Origin: Actinomycetes bacterium
Lineage (GTDB): Bacteria; Actinomycetota; Acidimicrobiia; Acidimicrobiales; RAAP-2
Assembly: GCA_021791615.1 (NCBI GenBank)
Contig: JAJYWG010000475.1
Coordinates: forward strand, 1 to 16,708
Length of the DNA stretch: 16,708 bases
Direction of reading: 5' to 3'
The position numbers and the translations under genes are program-made. Under the pieces are notes generated by a model that searched no databases, was not told the DNA's origin, and was given only the letters and a program-made list of their open reading frames with translations. How positions within the stretch are numbered: position 1 is the stretch's first letter; every line of letters begins with the position of its first letter. Below are positions 1 to 8,032 of this stretch, one piece after another.

Positions 1-846
1 CGGCAACTCTGCTGCGCTGGCACCGCGACCTCGTCACCAAGCGCTGGACGCATTCCCACGGCCGACCGGGTCGACCTCCCATCGCCGAGGGGACCACCGC
101 CCTCGTGCTCCGCTTCGCGAAGGAGAACCCGAACTGGGGCTACCGCCGCATCCACGGTGAGCTTGTCACCATGGGCATCGTCATCGCGCCCTCGAGCGTC
201 TGGGCGATCCTGAAGCGTCATGGTGTCGAACCTTCACCGCGCAGGTCGGGGCCGACGTGGGCTGAGTTCCTCGCCGCCCAGGCGAGGGGTCTGATGGCGT
301 GTGACTTGCGACGTCGACACCATTCTCTTCCGCAGGCTCTACGTCCTCGTGTTCATCCATCACGACACACGCCTCGTCCGGATCACCGGGATCACGGCCA
401 ACCCCGTGGCCGCGTGGGTGACCCAGCAGGCCCGCAACCTCTCGATGGAGCTTGCCGACGAGGCGAACGCGGTCACGTTCCTCATCCGCGATCGCGATGC
501 CAAGTTCACCGCCTCCTTCGACGCCGTCTTCGCCGCCGACGGCACCAGGATCATAAAGACCCCGGTCCGGGCACCTCGGGCGAATGCCATCTGCGAGCGT
601 GTGGTGGGCACCATCCGGCGCGAGTGTCTTGACCGGACGCTCATCCTCGGACGCCGTCACCTTGCGGCGGTCCTGGTCGAGTACGTCGAGCATTACAACT
701 CGCATCGTCCCCACCGGTCTCTCAGCCAACGCCCCCCGGCTGCACCCGATGTGACGCCCCCGACCATCGGCGATGTTGACATCGCCAGGCTACGAAGAGG
801 CGATCGGCTGGGCGGCCTCATCCACGAGTACCGGATGGTCGCCTGA
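1..846 (+). pseudogene. IS transposase, integrase-core (DDE) type, frameshifted and 5' cut by window edge
   Basis: This is the middle and C-terminal part of a DDE recombinase that would cut and join IS ends. Reading starts in frame at base 3 (ATLLRWHRDLV) and continues through the HTH_21-like KENPNWGYRRIHGEL region and EFLAAQARGLMACD, where the last Asp should be the first catalytic residue. Near 303-308 the frame is lost; the downstream frame resumes with DVDTILFRRLYVLVF. It carries the second Asp region (LIRDRDAKFT) and the catalytic Glu region (RANAICERVVGTIRRE), then ends normally at LGGLIHEYRMVA. Compared with the usual family sequence about 2 nt are missing at the junction. A programmed frameshift is unlikely inside the catalytic core, so I call it inactive. 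A second family member begins at 16177 in the same orientation. Confidence 0.85.
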
Positions 847-977
847 GCTGGGCGGATGGGGTTCCCGGCACCCACACGCTCGTCGCGCTCCTGGTCGACC
901 TCGCCGCGCTCGGCGCCCTGCTGTACCGGCATGCCAGCAACGCCCGGGCGCGGATCCAGGAGGGAGGCGAAGGGTGA
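847..977 (+). pseudogene. 3' tail of a truncated membrane-protein gene
   Basis: Directly after the transposase stop, the third frame is open up to a TGA at 975-977. It reads WADGVPGTHTLVALLVDLAA and continues with one hydrophobic helix, then a basic Arg-rich tail and EGGEG. This looks like the last transmembrane helix and cytoplasmic end of a protein whose 5' part was removed by the IS event. The family cannot be told from so short a piece. Its TGA overlaps the GTG of the next gene (GTGA, 974-977), the usual arrangement of translationally coupled genes. The lost protein was therefore probably the operon partner of the PPOX enzyme. Confidence 0.5.
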
Positions 978-1345
978 GCGTGTTCTCCGAAGCAGAGCTT
1001 TCCTACCTGGCAGAGCGCCGCCTCGGGCGCCTCGCCACCATCGGCCCGCACGGCCGGCCCCACGTGGTCCCCCTCGGCTGGTCCTACAACCAAGCCCTCG
1101 ACACCATCGACGTCGGCGGACGGGACTTCGCCAACACCAGAAAGTTCCGAAACGCCAAGGCCAACCCCAAGGTCACCTTGGTCATCGACGACGTCCTGCC
1201 CCCCTGGCGGCCACGGGCGGTCATGGTCGCCGGCGACGCCGAGACCCTCACCGAAGCCACGGGCCCTGATGGCGGGCCGCTCGGGGCGATCATCCGCATC
1301 CACCCCGTCGAGATCATCAGCTGGGGTCTCGACACCACCACATAA
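974..1345 (+). CDS. PPOX-class F420-dependent oxidoreductase (MSMEG_5819/OxyR-like)
   Basis: A 123-residue single-domain split beta-barrel protein of the pyridoxamine-5'-phosphate-oxidase fold. Visible family signatures are the N-terminal FSEAELSYLAERRLGRLATI, the GRPHVVPLGW strand, LDTIDVGGRDFANTRKFRN, the VIDDVLPPWRPRAVMV block and the terminal IRIHPVEIISWGLD. Known relatives bind the deazaflavin F420 and reduce small substrates in the cytosol; the substrate here cannot be predicted. GTG at 974 is chosen because AGGAGGG at 958-964 lies nine bases upstream. GTG at 980 is an alternative. The gene overlaps the tail of a truncated membrane gene by four bases and is followed after 37 bases by the DUF6069 gene, so it likely belonged to an operon. 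Confidence 0.85.
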   Translation: MSVFSEAELSYLAERRLGRLATIGPHGRPHVVPLGWSYNQALDTIDVGGRDFANTRKFRNAKANPKVTLVIDDVLPPWRPRAVMVAGDAETLTEATGPDGGPLGAIIRIHPVEIISWGLDTTT

Positions 1346-1382
1346 CCCCCAGACCCATCACCCACTCGAAAGGAAATCAACC

Positions 1383-1898
1383 ATGACCACCGAGACCAAG
1401 ACCCAGCCCGTCCCATCCTCACACCTCAGGACGTCCGCCATCCGGGCGGCCGGCGCCGCCGGGGCCATCGGAGCCGCCGTCACCGTCTGGCTCCTCGCCC
1501 GCTTCGCCGCCGGGGTGACCTTGCGACAACCGGCATTCAGCGCCGCCGGGCGCCCCGCACACCTCGCCATCGGTTTCGTCGTCGCCGCCGCAGCCGTCGC
1601 GTTACTCGCCGGGTCGGCCGTCGCCAGCCTGATCGAGCATGCGACCCGGCGGCCACGCGCCACCTGGGTGATCATTGCCACCGCAGCCACCGTGTGCTCG
1701 CTGTCCATGCCCTTCTCCGGGCGCGGCATCACCGTCACCCAACGCGTCGCCCTCGCCTGCATGCACCTCGCCGTCGCAGCCGTGCTGATCCCGGTGCTCG
1801 CCGCAACTCTCCCGGCGCAGCGCCGCTCGGGCCGGAACCGCGCAGCGGGCTTCCTCGCTGGTGACACCGCCCAGCCAGCCGCCCCGAGCTCCCGCTGA
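1383..1898 (+). CDS. DUF6069 family four-helix membrane protein
   Basis: A 171-residue integral membrane protein. After a polar N-terminus it shows four hydrophobic segments at about residues 20-42, 60-84, 97-113 and 122-144. The loop between helices two and three has the EHATRRPRATW pattern, which resembles DUF6069 proteins of actinobacteria, as does the helix AFSAAGRPAHLAIGFVVAAA. No catalytic motif is visible and the function is unknown. The C-terminus is Arg/Ala/Pro-rich. The ATG at 1383 is supported by GAAAGGA at 1368-1374 with a normal spacing. It lies 37 bases after the PPOX gene and just before the sigma-factor gene on the same strand, so cotranscription with PPOX is plausible. Confidence 0.75.
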   Translation: MTTETKTQPVPSSHLRTSAIRAAGAAGAIGAAVTVWLLARFAAGVTLRQPAFSAAGRPAHLAIGFVVAAAAVALLAGSAVASLIEHATRRPRATWVIIATAATVCSLSMPFSGRGITVTQRVALACMHLAVAAVLIPVLAATLPAQRRSGRNRAAGFLAGDTAQPAAPSSR

Positions 1899-1983
1899 CA
1901 CGACCCGCCACCCGACCATCGGGGGATCCGACCACCAACATCGCCCGGCCCGTCACGCAGACAAAAGTGAGCTCCCGTGTTGT

Positions 1984-2010
1984 GGAACTCCTGGGCGCCT
2001 GATGCGTAAG
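1984..2010 (+). promoter_or_regulatory. Candidate ECF-type promoter upstream of the sigma-factor gene
   Basis: GGAAC at 1984-1988 is followed after 16 bases by CGTAAG at 2005-2010. GGAAC near -35 and CGT near -10 is the common promoter form of ECF sigma factors. It would place transcription start close to ATG 2017, suggesting autoregulation. With one weak -10 match the call is tentative. Confidence 0.35.
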
Positions 2011-2016
2011 ACAAGG

Positions 2017-2616
2017 ATGATGCCGGTGGCAACGGAGGACGACGCAACATTGATTCGGGCGGCGCTAACTGATCCGGCCTCTTTCGGCGCGCTCTTCGAT
2101 CGCCACTTCACCCCGGTCTACCGGTTCTGTGAGCGGCGGATCGGGCGAACGATGGCCGAGGACCTCGCCGGCGAGACGTTCCGGCGGGCGTTCGAGGCCC
2201 GCCACTCCTACGACCTGAGCAGGCCGAGCGCTCTTCCGTGGCTGTACCGGATCGCCCTCAACCTCGTTCGCGACGCGCTCCGTGCGAGAGCGGCCGAGGA
2301 CCGCGCCTACGCCCGGCTGCACGCCCTGGCGGGGGCGGGCTGGCCGAGCGAGAATGACCAGGCGGCGCGGCGCTCCGAGGCCCGAGCCGACCTCGCCGTG
2401 CTCGCCCGGCTGCTCCTTGCCGAACCGCAACAGGACGTGGATGCCCTGTTCCTTCATGTCTGGGACGGGTTGAGCTACCTCGACGTCGCGACTGCCCTTG
2501 GCGTCCCCGTCGGCACGGTCCGGTCCCGGCTGAGCCGGCTCCGCCACCGACTCGAAGAAGCCCTGGCGATCGAGGGTGGCGGCTCGCCCTCGTCCCGGTA
2601 CAAGGAATTGGAGTAG
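2017..2616 (+). CDS. ECF-family RNA polymerase sigma factor
   Basis: A roughly 199-residue sigma-70-like protein that would direct RNA polymerase to a small regulon. Region 2 runs from FGALFDRHFTPVYRFCERRI through the DLAGETFRRAFEAR and LPWLYRIALNLVRDALR helices. Region 4 is ALFLHVWDGLSYLDVATALG with the recognition helix VPVGTVRSRLSRLRHRLEEAL. There is no region 3, as expected for ECF factors, and no extra C-terminal domain. The start is uncertain. ATG 2017 is preferred because an ECF-like promoter ends at 2010. ATG 2002 (no visible Shine-Dalgarno) and GTG 2026 (AAGG nine bases upstream) are alternatives. The stop is two bases before the ATG of the membrane protein that follows, so the pair is one transcript. 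Confidence 0.9.
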   Translation: MMPVATEDDATLIRAALTDPASFGALFDRHFTPVYRFCERRIGRTMAEDLAGETFRRAFEARHSYDLSRPSALPWLYRIALNLVRDALRARAAEDRAYARLHALAGAGWPSENDQAARRSEARADLAVLARLLLAEPQQDVDALFLHVWDGLSYLDVATALGVPVGTVRSRLSRLRHRLEEALAIEGGGSPSSRYKELE

Positions 2617-2618
2617 CG

Positions 2619-3479
2619 ATGGATAGACTCGCCCAGCTCGTAGGCCAGCTCGAACCGGAGACGGCGCCGCCGCCGCCAGACGCCCAGTCCCGCCAGCGTG
2701 CCGCGCTTTTCCAGTCGATGGAGGCGGCGGACCGAGCACGGTCAGTCCCGGCGCGCTGGCGCCCTCGGCGCGGCGGCTGGCTCCTGGCGATCGCCGGGGC
2801 GGCAGCCGCGGCGGTAATTGGGGTGGCGGTGGTGCCCGGCTGGCTATCGGCTCCGCGCACCTCGTCACACCCACCGGGCGTGGCGCCGGGCACCTCGGCG
2901 GTGCTCACGGCCGTCACGAGAGCGCTCGCCGGCACGGGCGGCGACATCGAAGAGGTCCGCTCGACGGTGTCGGTGGTCGGGCTCGACTCGACGGCCTGGG
3001 TGAACCTCGCCACCGGGGCGTGCCGTGTGGATACGGCGGTGGGCGGCAAGCCCACCCTGACGGTCTATGTCGAGGACGGACGAGCGGTCATCGTGGACTA
3101 CACCAACCGGCAGTGGTGGTCCCGAAACAGCGACGGCGTGACCTGTGCGCCGCTCACTCCGCAGACCATCGAGCAGGACCTGGCCGCTGGCCGTTACAGC
3201 CTCGCCGGTCATGGGATCATTAATGGGCGGCCCGCGTTGCGGCTCGTCTCGACGGCAGCGACCTCGGGGCTCCACCCGGTGACGAAGCCGACGACGCTGT
3301 GGGTGGACGCGACCACCTACCTGCCGATCCAGTCGACCTCGACCGGCCATCTCACCGAGAAGACGGTCTTCGCCTGGTTGCCCGCCACGGCCAGCAACCA
3401 GGCGGTGCTCAAGATCGCGGTTCCTGCCGGGTTCCAGCACGTCGGCGCGCCGCCGCCCAGCAGACGGCCCGCTCCGTAG
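2619..3479 (+). CDS. CU044_5270-like single-pass membrane protein, probable sigma-factor partner
   Basis: A 286-residue protein with a cytosolic N-terminus of about 50 residues, basic just before the membrane, one transmembrane helix at about 53-75 (GGWLLAIAGAAAAAVIGVAV) and an extracytoplasmic domain of about 200 residues. That domain has two Cys residues (GACRVDTA and VTCAPLTP) and a beta-rich pattern ending in TLWVDATTYLPIQS and FAWLPATASNQAVLKIAVPAGF. This layout matches actinobacterial CU044_5270-type proteins encoded after ECF sigma genes. By context I infer an anti-sigma or envelope-sensor role, but no classical zinc-binding anti-sigma motif (HxxxCxxC) is present in the N-terminus. GGAG at 2610-2613 and AAGGAA at 2602-2607 precede the start, and the gene is tightly coupled to the sigma factor. 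Confidence 0.75.
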   Translation: MDRLAQLVGQLEPETAPPPPDAQSRQRAALFQSMEAADRARSVPARWRPRRGGWLLAIAGAAAAAVIGVAVVPGWLSAPRTSSHPPGVAPGTSAVLTAVTRALAGTGGDIEEVRSTVSVVGLDSTAWVNLATGACRVDTAVGGKPTLTVYVEDGRAVIVDYTNRQWWSRNSDGVTCAPLTPQTIEQDLAAGRYSLAGHGIINGRPALRLVSTAATSGLHPVTKPTTLWVDATTYLPIQSTSTGHLTEKTVFAWLPATASNQAVLKIAVPAGFQHVGAPPPSRRPAP

Positions 3480-3617
3480 GGCGCCTGCACGATGCCCGCG
3501 AAGCACCCGCACACTCCCATGCCAGCCAAGCATCGGCCGGAGGCCGGCACGGTTGCCGTCGCGATGAGCGGCAGGCCCTGTCGACCTCGTCAGTGGGTCT
3601 CACACCGGCGGTTTGCA

Positions 3618-5309
3618 ATGGTTCGAGGACGGCGGGCCGTCGTGGTGACGAGGCTGCTCACCGCGCTGGTCGTCTCGGCCCGTAGTGCCCTCGGGTTGGT
3701 GCATCGCCGGCCCGGGGTCTTCAGGCGAGACACCGAACCCGAAGGCGCTACCCACGACGTCGCCCGACAGAGCGGCCTCTGCCCGAGACGGTGCCCTCGG
3801 TCACGCCGGGCCGGGCTGATGACGGCCGGAGCACTCGCGGCGAGCATGGCGGTCGCGGCCTGCGGTGGCCCGTCGACGCCCGGTGCGGCGACGGGCTCGA
3901 CCGCCGCGCCCGCCAACCCCGCCAGTCACGGCGCCAGCCAGGCGGCGGGACTGGCTGCGTACACCAACTGCATGCGCACCCACGGCGTGGCGAACTTCTC
4001 CCCCCACCCCACCACCAGCGTCGGGGCCCCCAAGAAGGACCGCCAGCAGCAGCGACAGAGCCTCCAAAAGCTGAAGGTCAGCAAGTCCCAGCTCCTGGCA
4101 GCCGAGAAGGCCTGTGAGCAGCTGCTCCCCGCCGGACCCTCCCCGAGCGTCCTCGCGGCGCCCACGGCCGACCCCTTCTACCGCTGGAGCGGACCGCTCA
4201 CCCAGACGCCCGGGACGATCCTGCGGACGCGGACGATCTCGTTCGCCGCAGCCGCAGCGACCACGCCGGTGCGGGCGGCCCAGCTGCTCTACGTCACCAC
4301 CGACGAGTTCGGTCGCCGGACGGTCTCGGTCGCCACCGTGCTCCAACCCCTGGACAAGGCAGCCTCGGCGGCCGCCGGTCTGGTCTCCTACCAGGCCGCC
4401 TACGACGCCCTCGGCGCCCAGTGCGACCCCAGCTACACCCTCCGGGCCGGCGCGCCGTCCGCGCCCATCATGGCCTACCTCGCCGCCGGTGACACCGTGG
4501 TCACCGCCGACTACGAGGGAGAAGATCTCGCCGAAGGGGCCGGCCAGCAGTACGGGTACGAGACCCTCGACGCCATCCGGGCGGCCGAAACCTGGCTCGG
4601 AGTGCCAGAGGTCTCCACGCCCGTCGGGATGGTCGGCTACTCGGGCGGCTCCATCGCCACGGAGTTCGCCTCCGAGCTGGCGCAGGGCTACGCCCCCCAC
4701 CTCGACATCGTCGGTGTGGCAGAAGGCGGCCTTCCCGTCGACCCGCTTCACGAGCTCGCCTACGTCGACCATCCCGGCTCGCCGTGGACGTGGGTCATCC
4801 CGGTCCATCTCGAAGGCGCTGCCCGGGCCTTTCACCTCCAGGACCTCAACGAGTACCTCACCCAAGCGGGCATCGCCGCCGTCGCCGCCAACCAGGCCCA
4901 GTGCGTCGGTCACTTCGCCGGTCTCACGACTGCGCAGTTGTTGAAGCCGCAGTACCAGGACCTCGAAAAGGTGGGAGTCTTCGCCCGGATCTTCGACCAC
5001 CTCATCATGAGCCGGACCGGCACCCCGCGTGCCCCGCTGTTCATCGCGAACGGGCTCTCGGACCCGACCGGTGACGGGGTGATGGTCACCAGAGACGTCC
5101 AGGAGCTCGCGTACACCTACTGTCAACGGAGGGTCCCCGTCGAGCTCCAGATCTACAACGGGCTCGACCACCAGCAGGCCGCCTTGCCCTTCCTCGACCA
5201 GGCGCAGGTCTTCCTCACCCAACGCTTCGCGCACCAGCCCGCCCCGAACGGATGCGGCGAGATCGGCCCCGGTAACTCCATCGCCCCCGTGCCGGTACTG
5301 GCGCCCTGA
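3618..5309 (+). CDS. Lipoprotein: CMRxHGV domain fused to secretory (LIP-family) lipase
   Basis: A secreted, probably lipid-anchored alpha/beta hydrolase. After a basic stretch (RRCPRSRRAGL) comes a hydrophobic segment and lipobox with the acyl-anchor Cys at 3861-3863 (AVAACGG), then an Ala/Pro/Ser linker. Next is a small domain with NCMRTHGVANF and, about 50 residues on, EKACEQLLPAG, a module usually found alone in actinobacterial lipoproteins. The rest, from about 4170, resembles secretory lipases of the Candida lipase A fold: nucleophile Ser in GYSGGS (codon at 4641), a probable acidic residue in NGLSDPTGDG, and a probable His in NGLDHQQAA. The start is weakly defined. ATG 3618 is used because the signal peptide needs upstream positive charges; 3492 and 3699 are also possible, and no good Shine-Dalgarno is visible. 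It follows the ECF/membrane-protein pair on the same strand. Confidence 0.75.
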   Translation: MVRGRRAVVVTRLLTALVVSARSALGLVHRRPGVFRRDTEPEGATHDVARQSGLCPRRCPRSRRAGLMTAGALAASMAVAACGGPSTPGAATGSTAAPANPASHGASQAAGLAAYTNCMRTHGVANFSPHPTTSVGAPKKDRQQQRQSLQKLKVSKSQLLAAEKACEQLLPAGPSPSVLAAPTADPFYRWSGPLTQTPGTILRTRTISFAAAAATTPVRAAQLLYVTTDEFGRRTVSVATVLQPLDKAASAAAGLVSYQAAYDALGAQCDPSYTLRAGAPSAPIMAYLAAGDTVVTADYEGEDLAEGAGQQYGYETLDAIRAAETWLGVPEVSTPVGMVGYSGGSIATEFASELAQGYAPHLDIVGVAEGGLPVDPLHELAYVDHPGSPWTWVIPVHLEGAARAFHLQDLNEYLTQAGIAAVAANQAQCVGHFAGLTTAQLLKPQYQDLEKVGVFARIFDHLIMSRTGTPRAPLFIANGLSDPTGDGVMVTRDVQELAYTYCQRRVPVELQIYNGLDHQQAALPFLDQAQVFLTQRFAHQPAPNGCGEIGPGNSIAPVPVLAP

Positions 5310-5441
5310 CCGGCAACACCAATGACGGTGGTCGCGCTCGCCGGTGCCCGCGGCACGTCACGACCGTCGTGTGCAAGAGGGCCGACCCGGTCCAGGAAGG
5401 CAGAGGGGGAGTGCGCCGCCGGATACGGGCGAGGGGGTTAT

Positions 5442-6311
5442 TCATCTGACCGGACCGACAGCTGGCTGAGCTGGGCCACCGCTGGTGGGGACGAGCGTGT
5501 GGCCTGCAGTAGTCCGCTCACGTGGATGACTCCTACGGACGAATGCGCCGCGGCGCACGCCGAGGGTGCCGTCGGCGAGCGCTGCTGCGAAGTTGAGCGT
5601 CCGGGTGAACCCGTCCTCGATGAGCATCGCCAGGTGGGGTCCGGGGCGTCGGTGGTCGGCGAAGGCGGTGTCGAACCACGAGTTGGCCCAGGTGGTCTCG
5701 TCGACCCATTCGACGGGCTCGAAGCCCGCGCCGAGGATGGCAGCGCGCAGGTCGTCGGCGGTGGTCAGGTGGCTGTCGCTCCCGTCCATCGACCATGGCA
5801 TCGGCCAGGACAACTCTTCACCCGATGTGCGGCAGACCTCCCACACCGCGAAGCGGGCTCCGGGTGCGAGCCGCCGGGCGATCTCGGAGAACCACTCCCG
5901 CTTCGCCTCGATGTTCATCTGGACGTGCATGGTGAACCCGGCGTCGAACGGCTGGTCGGGCTCGAGGTCGGCGATGTCGCCGTGGACGAACCGGACTCGG
6001 TCCGCCATTCCGCAACGATCGGTGAGCTCGGTGGCGGCCTCGACATAGGCCTCGGTGGTGTCCACACCGGTCACCTGGCAGCCGGAGCTGGCGGCGACTT
6101 GGCGGGCCGGACCGCCCAGGCCTGACCCGATGTCGAGGACGGTGTCCGACGGGCGAAGGTCCAAAGTGTCGAGCAGCCGCTCTACGGCCTGGGGTCCGCC
6201 GGCGTGGTACTGGTCGAGGTACTCCAGCACCTCAGGTGTGGTCCGTCCGGTCGAGCCTTCCGACACCAGCCGGTCGATGGTGGCGACCAAGTTCTTCTCG
6301 GCGTAGGTCAT
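5442..6311 (-). CDS. Class I SAM-dependent methyltransferase
   Basis: A 289-residue cytosolic methyltransferase. Motif I is VLDIGSGLGGPAR at residues 58-70. The ribose-binding acidic strand is QVTGVDTTEAYV with Asp 84, and the adenine-side motif is VHGDIADLEP at 109-118. The region MHVQMNIEAKREWFSEIARR with LAPGARFAVWEVC follows. The GGPAR version of motif I is common in methyltransferases that act on small amines or polyketide-like molecules, but no substrate can be assigned. ATG 6311 is supported by GGGAG five bases upstream on the minus strand. It lies 72 bases downstream of the MFS transporter on the same strand, so it may be the second gene of that operon. A decayed copy of its C-terminal half lies at 13945-14337. 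Confidence 0.85.
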   Translation of the reverse strand: MTYAEKNLVATIDRLVSEGSTGRTTPEVLEYLDQYHAGGPQAVERLLDTLDLRPSDTVLDIGSGLGGPARQVAASSGCQVTGVDTTEAYVEAATELTDRCGMADRVRFVHGDIADLEPDQPFDAGFTMHVQMNIEAKREWFSEIARRLAPGARFAVWEVCRTSGEELSWPMPWSMDGSDSHLTTADDLRAAILGAGFEPVEWVDETTWANSWFDTAFADHRRPGPHLAMLIEDGFTRTLNFAAALADGTLGVRRGAFVRRSHPRERTTAGHTLVPTSGGPAQPAVGPVR

Positions 6312-6383
6312 GTCACTCCCGGGTGATCAGGGTGTCCGGATGGTCGCCGGACGTGGCGGTCGTCCACGCTCCGTCATGGCCGG

Positions 6384-7958
6384 TCAAACGACCCGGGCCA
6401 GCTCGGCGACGCCAAGCTCGGCGGAGCCGGTGGCCACGCCGTCGAATATGGCTGTCGGTGGCTGCGACGGCAGGAAGACCACGGCGAGCACCACGCCGAG
6501 AGCGGCCACGCCCCCGGCCACGTAGCAGCCGGCGTAGAGCCCGGCCAGGAAGGCGTTCGTGGCTGCCTGGTGCACCGCCGCACCCAACGCCGGGTGCCCG
6601 AGCTTGCTGGCGCTGCTGGCGACGGCCAGGGCGGCTCCGACCGACTGGTGGGCGGTCGCCGCGTACCGGGCCGAGAGCAAAGGCGGGAGGTGGCGGGCGA
6701 GCCGTGAGCCGTAGATCGATGCGTAGACGCTCCCGATGACCGCGACCCCGAGGGTGCCTCCGAGCAGCCGGGTCGAGTCGTTGACCGCGGAGCCGACCCC
6801 GGACTTGCCGAGCGACACCGCGCCCATGATGGAGTCCGTGGCCGGGGACTGCGCGAGCCCCATCCCCAGCCCGAGCACGACCATCTGCGCAGCGATGAGC
6901 CCGTAGCTCGTGGTGGGAGTGAGGGTGAGCGCCGTCCAGACGTAGAAGATGGTCATGGACGCGAGGCCCGTGGCCACGATCACCTTGGTCCCGACCTTGA
7001 CCGCCAGCGCCGTGCCGAGCACAGAGCCGACCGCCACAGCCATGGCCACGGGGAGCATGTGGACCCCCGCGGAGAGCGGGCTCCAGCCGCGGATGACCTG
7101 CATGTACTGGATGATGAGGAAGATGAACCCGAACAAGGTGAACAACACGATGGTCACCGAGCCGCTCGCCGCGCTGAACCGCAGGTTGGAGAAGATCCGC
7201 ACGTCGAGCATCGGGTGGTCGGTGCGGGACTCGGCCAGCACGAAGCCGCCGAGGAGGATAAGGCCGCCTGCGAGCCCGGCGATGGTGCGTCCGGCGCCCC
7301 AGCCGTAGGTCGGGGCCTCGATGATCGTGTACACGAGGAGCGCCATGAACCCCGTGGACAACAAGAAGCCTGGGACGTCGACTGCCTGGGCGTCGGGGTC
7401 ACGCGAGGGCGGAACGCTGAGAGCGACCAGGCCGATGGCAAGGGCGGCCACCGGTCCCATGGCAAAGAAGATGCTCCCCCACGAGTAGTGCTCGAGGAGG
7501 AAGCCTCCGGCGATGGGACCGACAGCGATCGCTACTCCGGTCGCTGCCCCCCACAAACCGATGGCCAGCGCCCGCTCGTCGCGGCCGGTGAACACGTTGG
7601 AGAGCAACGACAGCGTCGCCGGGAACGTCATGGCCGCGCCCAGGCCCATCACCATCCGCGCCGCGATGAGCGCCCCGGGGCTGGTCGCCAGGCCGCCGAC
7701 GACGCTGGCCGACCCAAAGATGGCGAGGCCGGCGAGCAGCATGCCCTTGCGCCCGAACCGGTCGGACAGGCTCCCAGCGGTGAGCAACAACGCGGCGAAG
7801 ACCAGGTTGTAGGCGTCGACCACCCACTGGAGCTGGCTGGTCGAGGCGTGGAGCTCGCGGACCAGCACCGGGAGCGCCACGTTGACCATGGTCGTCTCCA
7901 GGCTGACCAGGAAGGCGGCGACGAGCAGGGAGGCGAGGATCATGGGCTTGGATCGCAT
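6384..7958 (-). CDS. MFS transporter, DHA2 (14-helix) drug-efflux type
   Basis: A 524-residue inner-membrane proton antiporter-type exporter. Helix 1 carries the DHA2 signature LVSLETTMVNVALPVLVREL, followed by QLQWVVDAYNLVFAALLL. Motif A is GSLSDRFGRKGMLL between helices 2 and 3. Motif C-like Gly/Pro-rich helix 5 is GVAIAVGPIAGGFLLEHYSW. Fourteen hydrophobic segments and about 520 residues fit EmrB/QacA-like multidrug efflux proteins. ATG 7958 is preferred over a start 36 bases upstream because a TTGATT-17-TATTAT promoter ends seven bases before it, making the message leaderless. The -35 box lies on the CTTGAT operator repeats shared with the divergent HxlR gene, so that regulator probably controls it. 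The substrate is unknown. Confidence 0.9.
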   Translation of the reverse strand: MRSKPMILASLLVAAFLVSLETTMVNVALPVLVRELHASTSQLQWVVDAYNLVFAALLLTAGSLSDRFGRKGMLLAGLAIFGSASVVGGLATSPGALIAARMVMGLGAAMTFPATLSLLSNVFTGRDERALAIGLWGAATGVAIAVGPIAGGFLLEHYSWGSIFFAMGPVAALAIGLVALSVPPSRDPDAQAVDVPGFLLSTGFMALLVYTIIEAPTYGWGAGRTIAGLAGGLILLGGFVLAESRTDHPMLDVRIFSNLRFSAASGSVTIVLFTLFGFIFLIIQYMQVIRGWSPLSAGVHMLPVAMAVAVGSVLGTALAVKVGTKVIVATGLASMTIFYVWTALTLTPTTSYGLIAAQMVVLGLGMGLAQSPATDSIMGAVSLGKSGVGSAVNDSTRLLGGTLGVAVIGSVYASIYGSRLARHLPPLLSARYAATAHQSVGAALAVASSASKLGHPALGAAVHQAATNAFLAGLYAGCYVAGGVAALGVVLAVVFLPSQPPTAIFDGVATGSAELGVAELARVV

Positions 7959-7965
7959 GGTTGCA

Positions 7966-7994
7966 ATAATAACGCGTCTTATAGAAAAAATCAA
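7966..7994 (-). promoter_or_regulatory. Leaderless promoter of the MFS transporter
   Basis: On the minus strand TTGATT (7994-7989) is followed by 17 bases and TATTAT (7971-7966), then seven bases to the ATG at 7958. No Shine-Dalgarno is present. The -35 box is part of a CTTGATT repeat. Confidence 0.6.
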
Positions 7995-8016
7995 GTTCTA
8001 ATCCTTGATTATCAAG
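7990..8016. promoter_or_regulatory. Probable HxlR operator: three CTTGAT half-sites
   Basis: ATCAAG at 7990-7995, CTTGAT at 8004-8009 and ATCAAG at 8011-8016. The last two form a 13-base palindrome CTTGAT-T-ATCAAG; the first two form a wider inverted repeat with an 8-base spacer. The repeats lie on the -35 boxes of both divergent promoters. The stretch is AT-rich compared with its surroundings. Confidence 0.6.
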
Positions 8017-8032
8017 TACGGTCGGCTATGCT
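8005..8032 (+). promoter_or_regulatory. Leaderless promoter of the HxlR regulator
   Basis: TTGATT (8005-8010), 16 bases, TATGCT (8027-8032), then six bases to the ATG at 8039. The only purine-rich stretch, GGAAG, is too close to the ATG to act as a ribosome binding site. Confidence 0.55.

Noticed and set aside
300..310. Programmed ribosomal frameshift in IS copy 1
   Set aside because: There is no slippery A- or T-run at the site, and it lies inside the catalytic core instead of between two IS open reading frames.
3801..5234. 477-codon open frame on the minus strand
   Set aside because: It is antisense to the lipase gene and has Gly/Arg/Asp-rich composition without any motif; a high-GC shadow.
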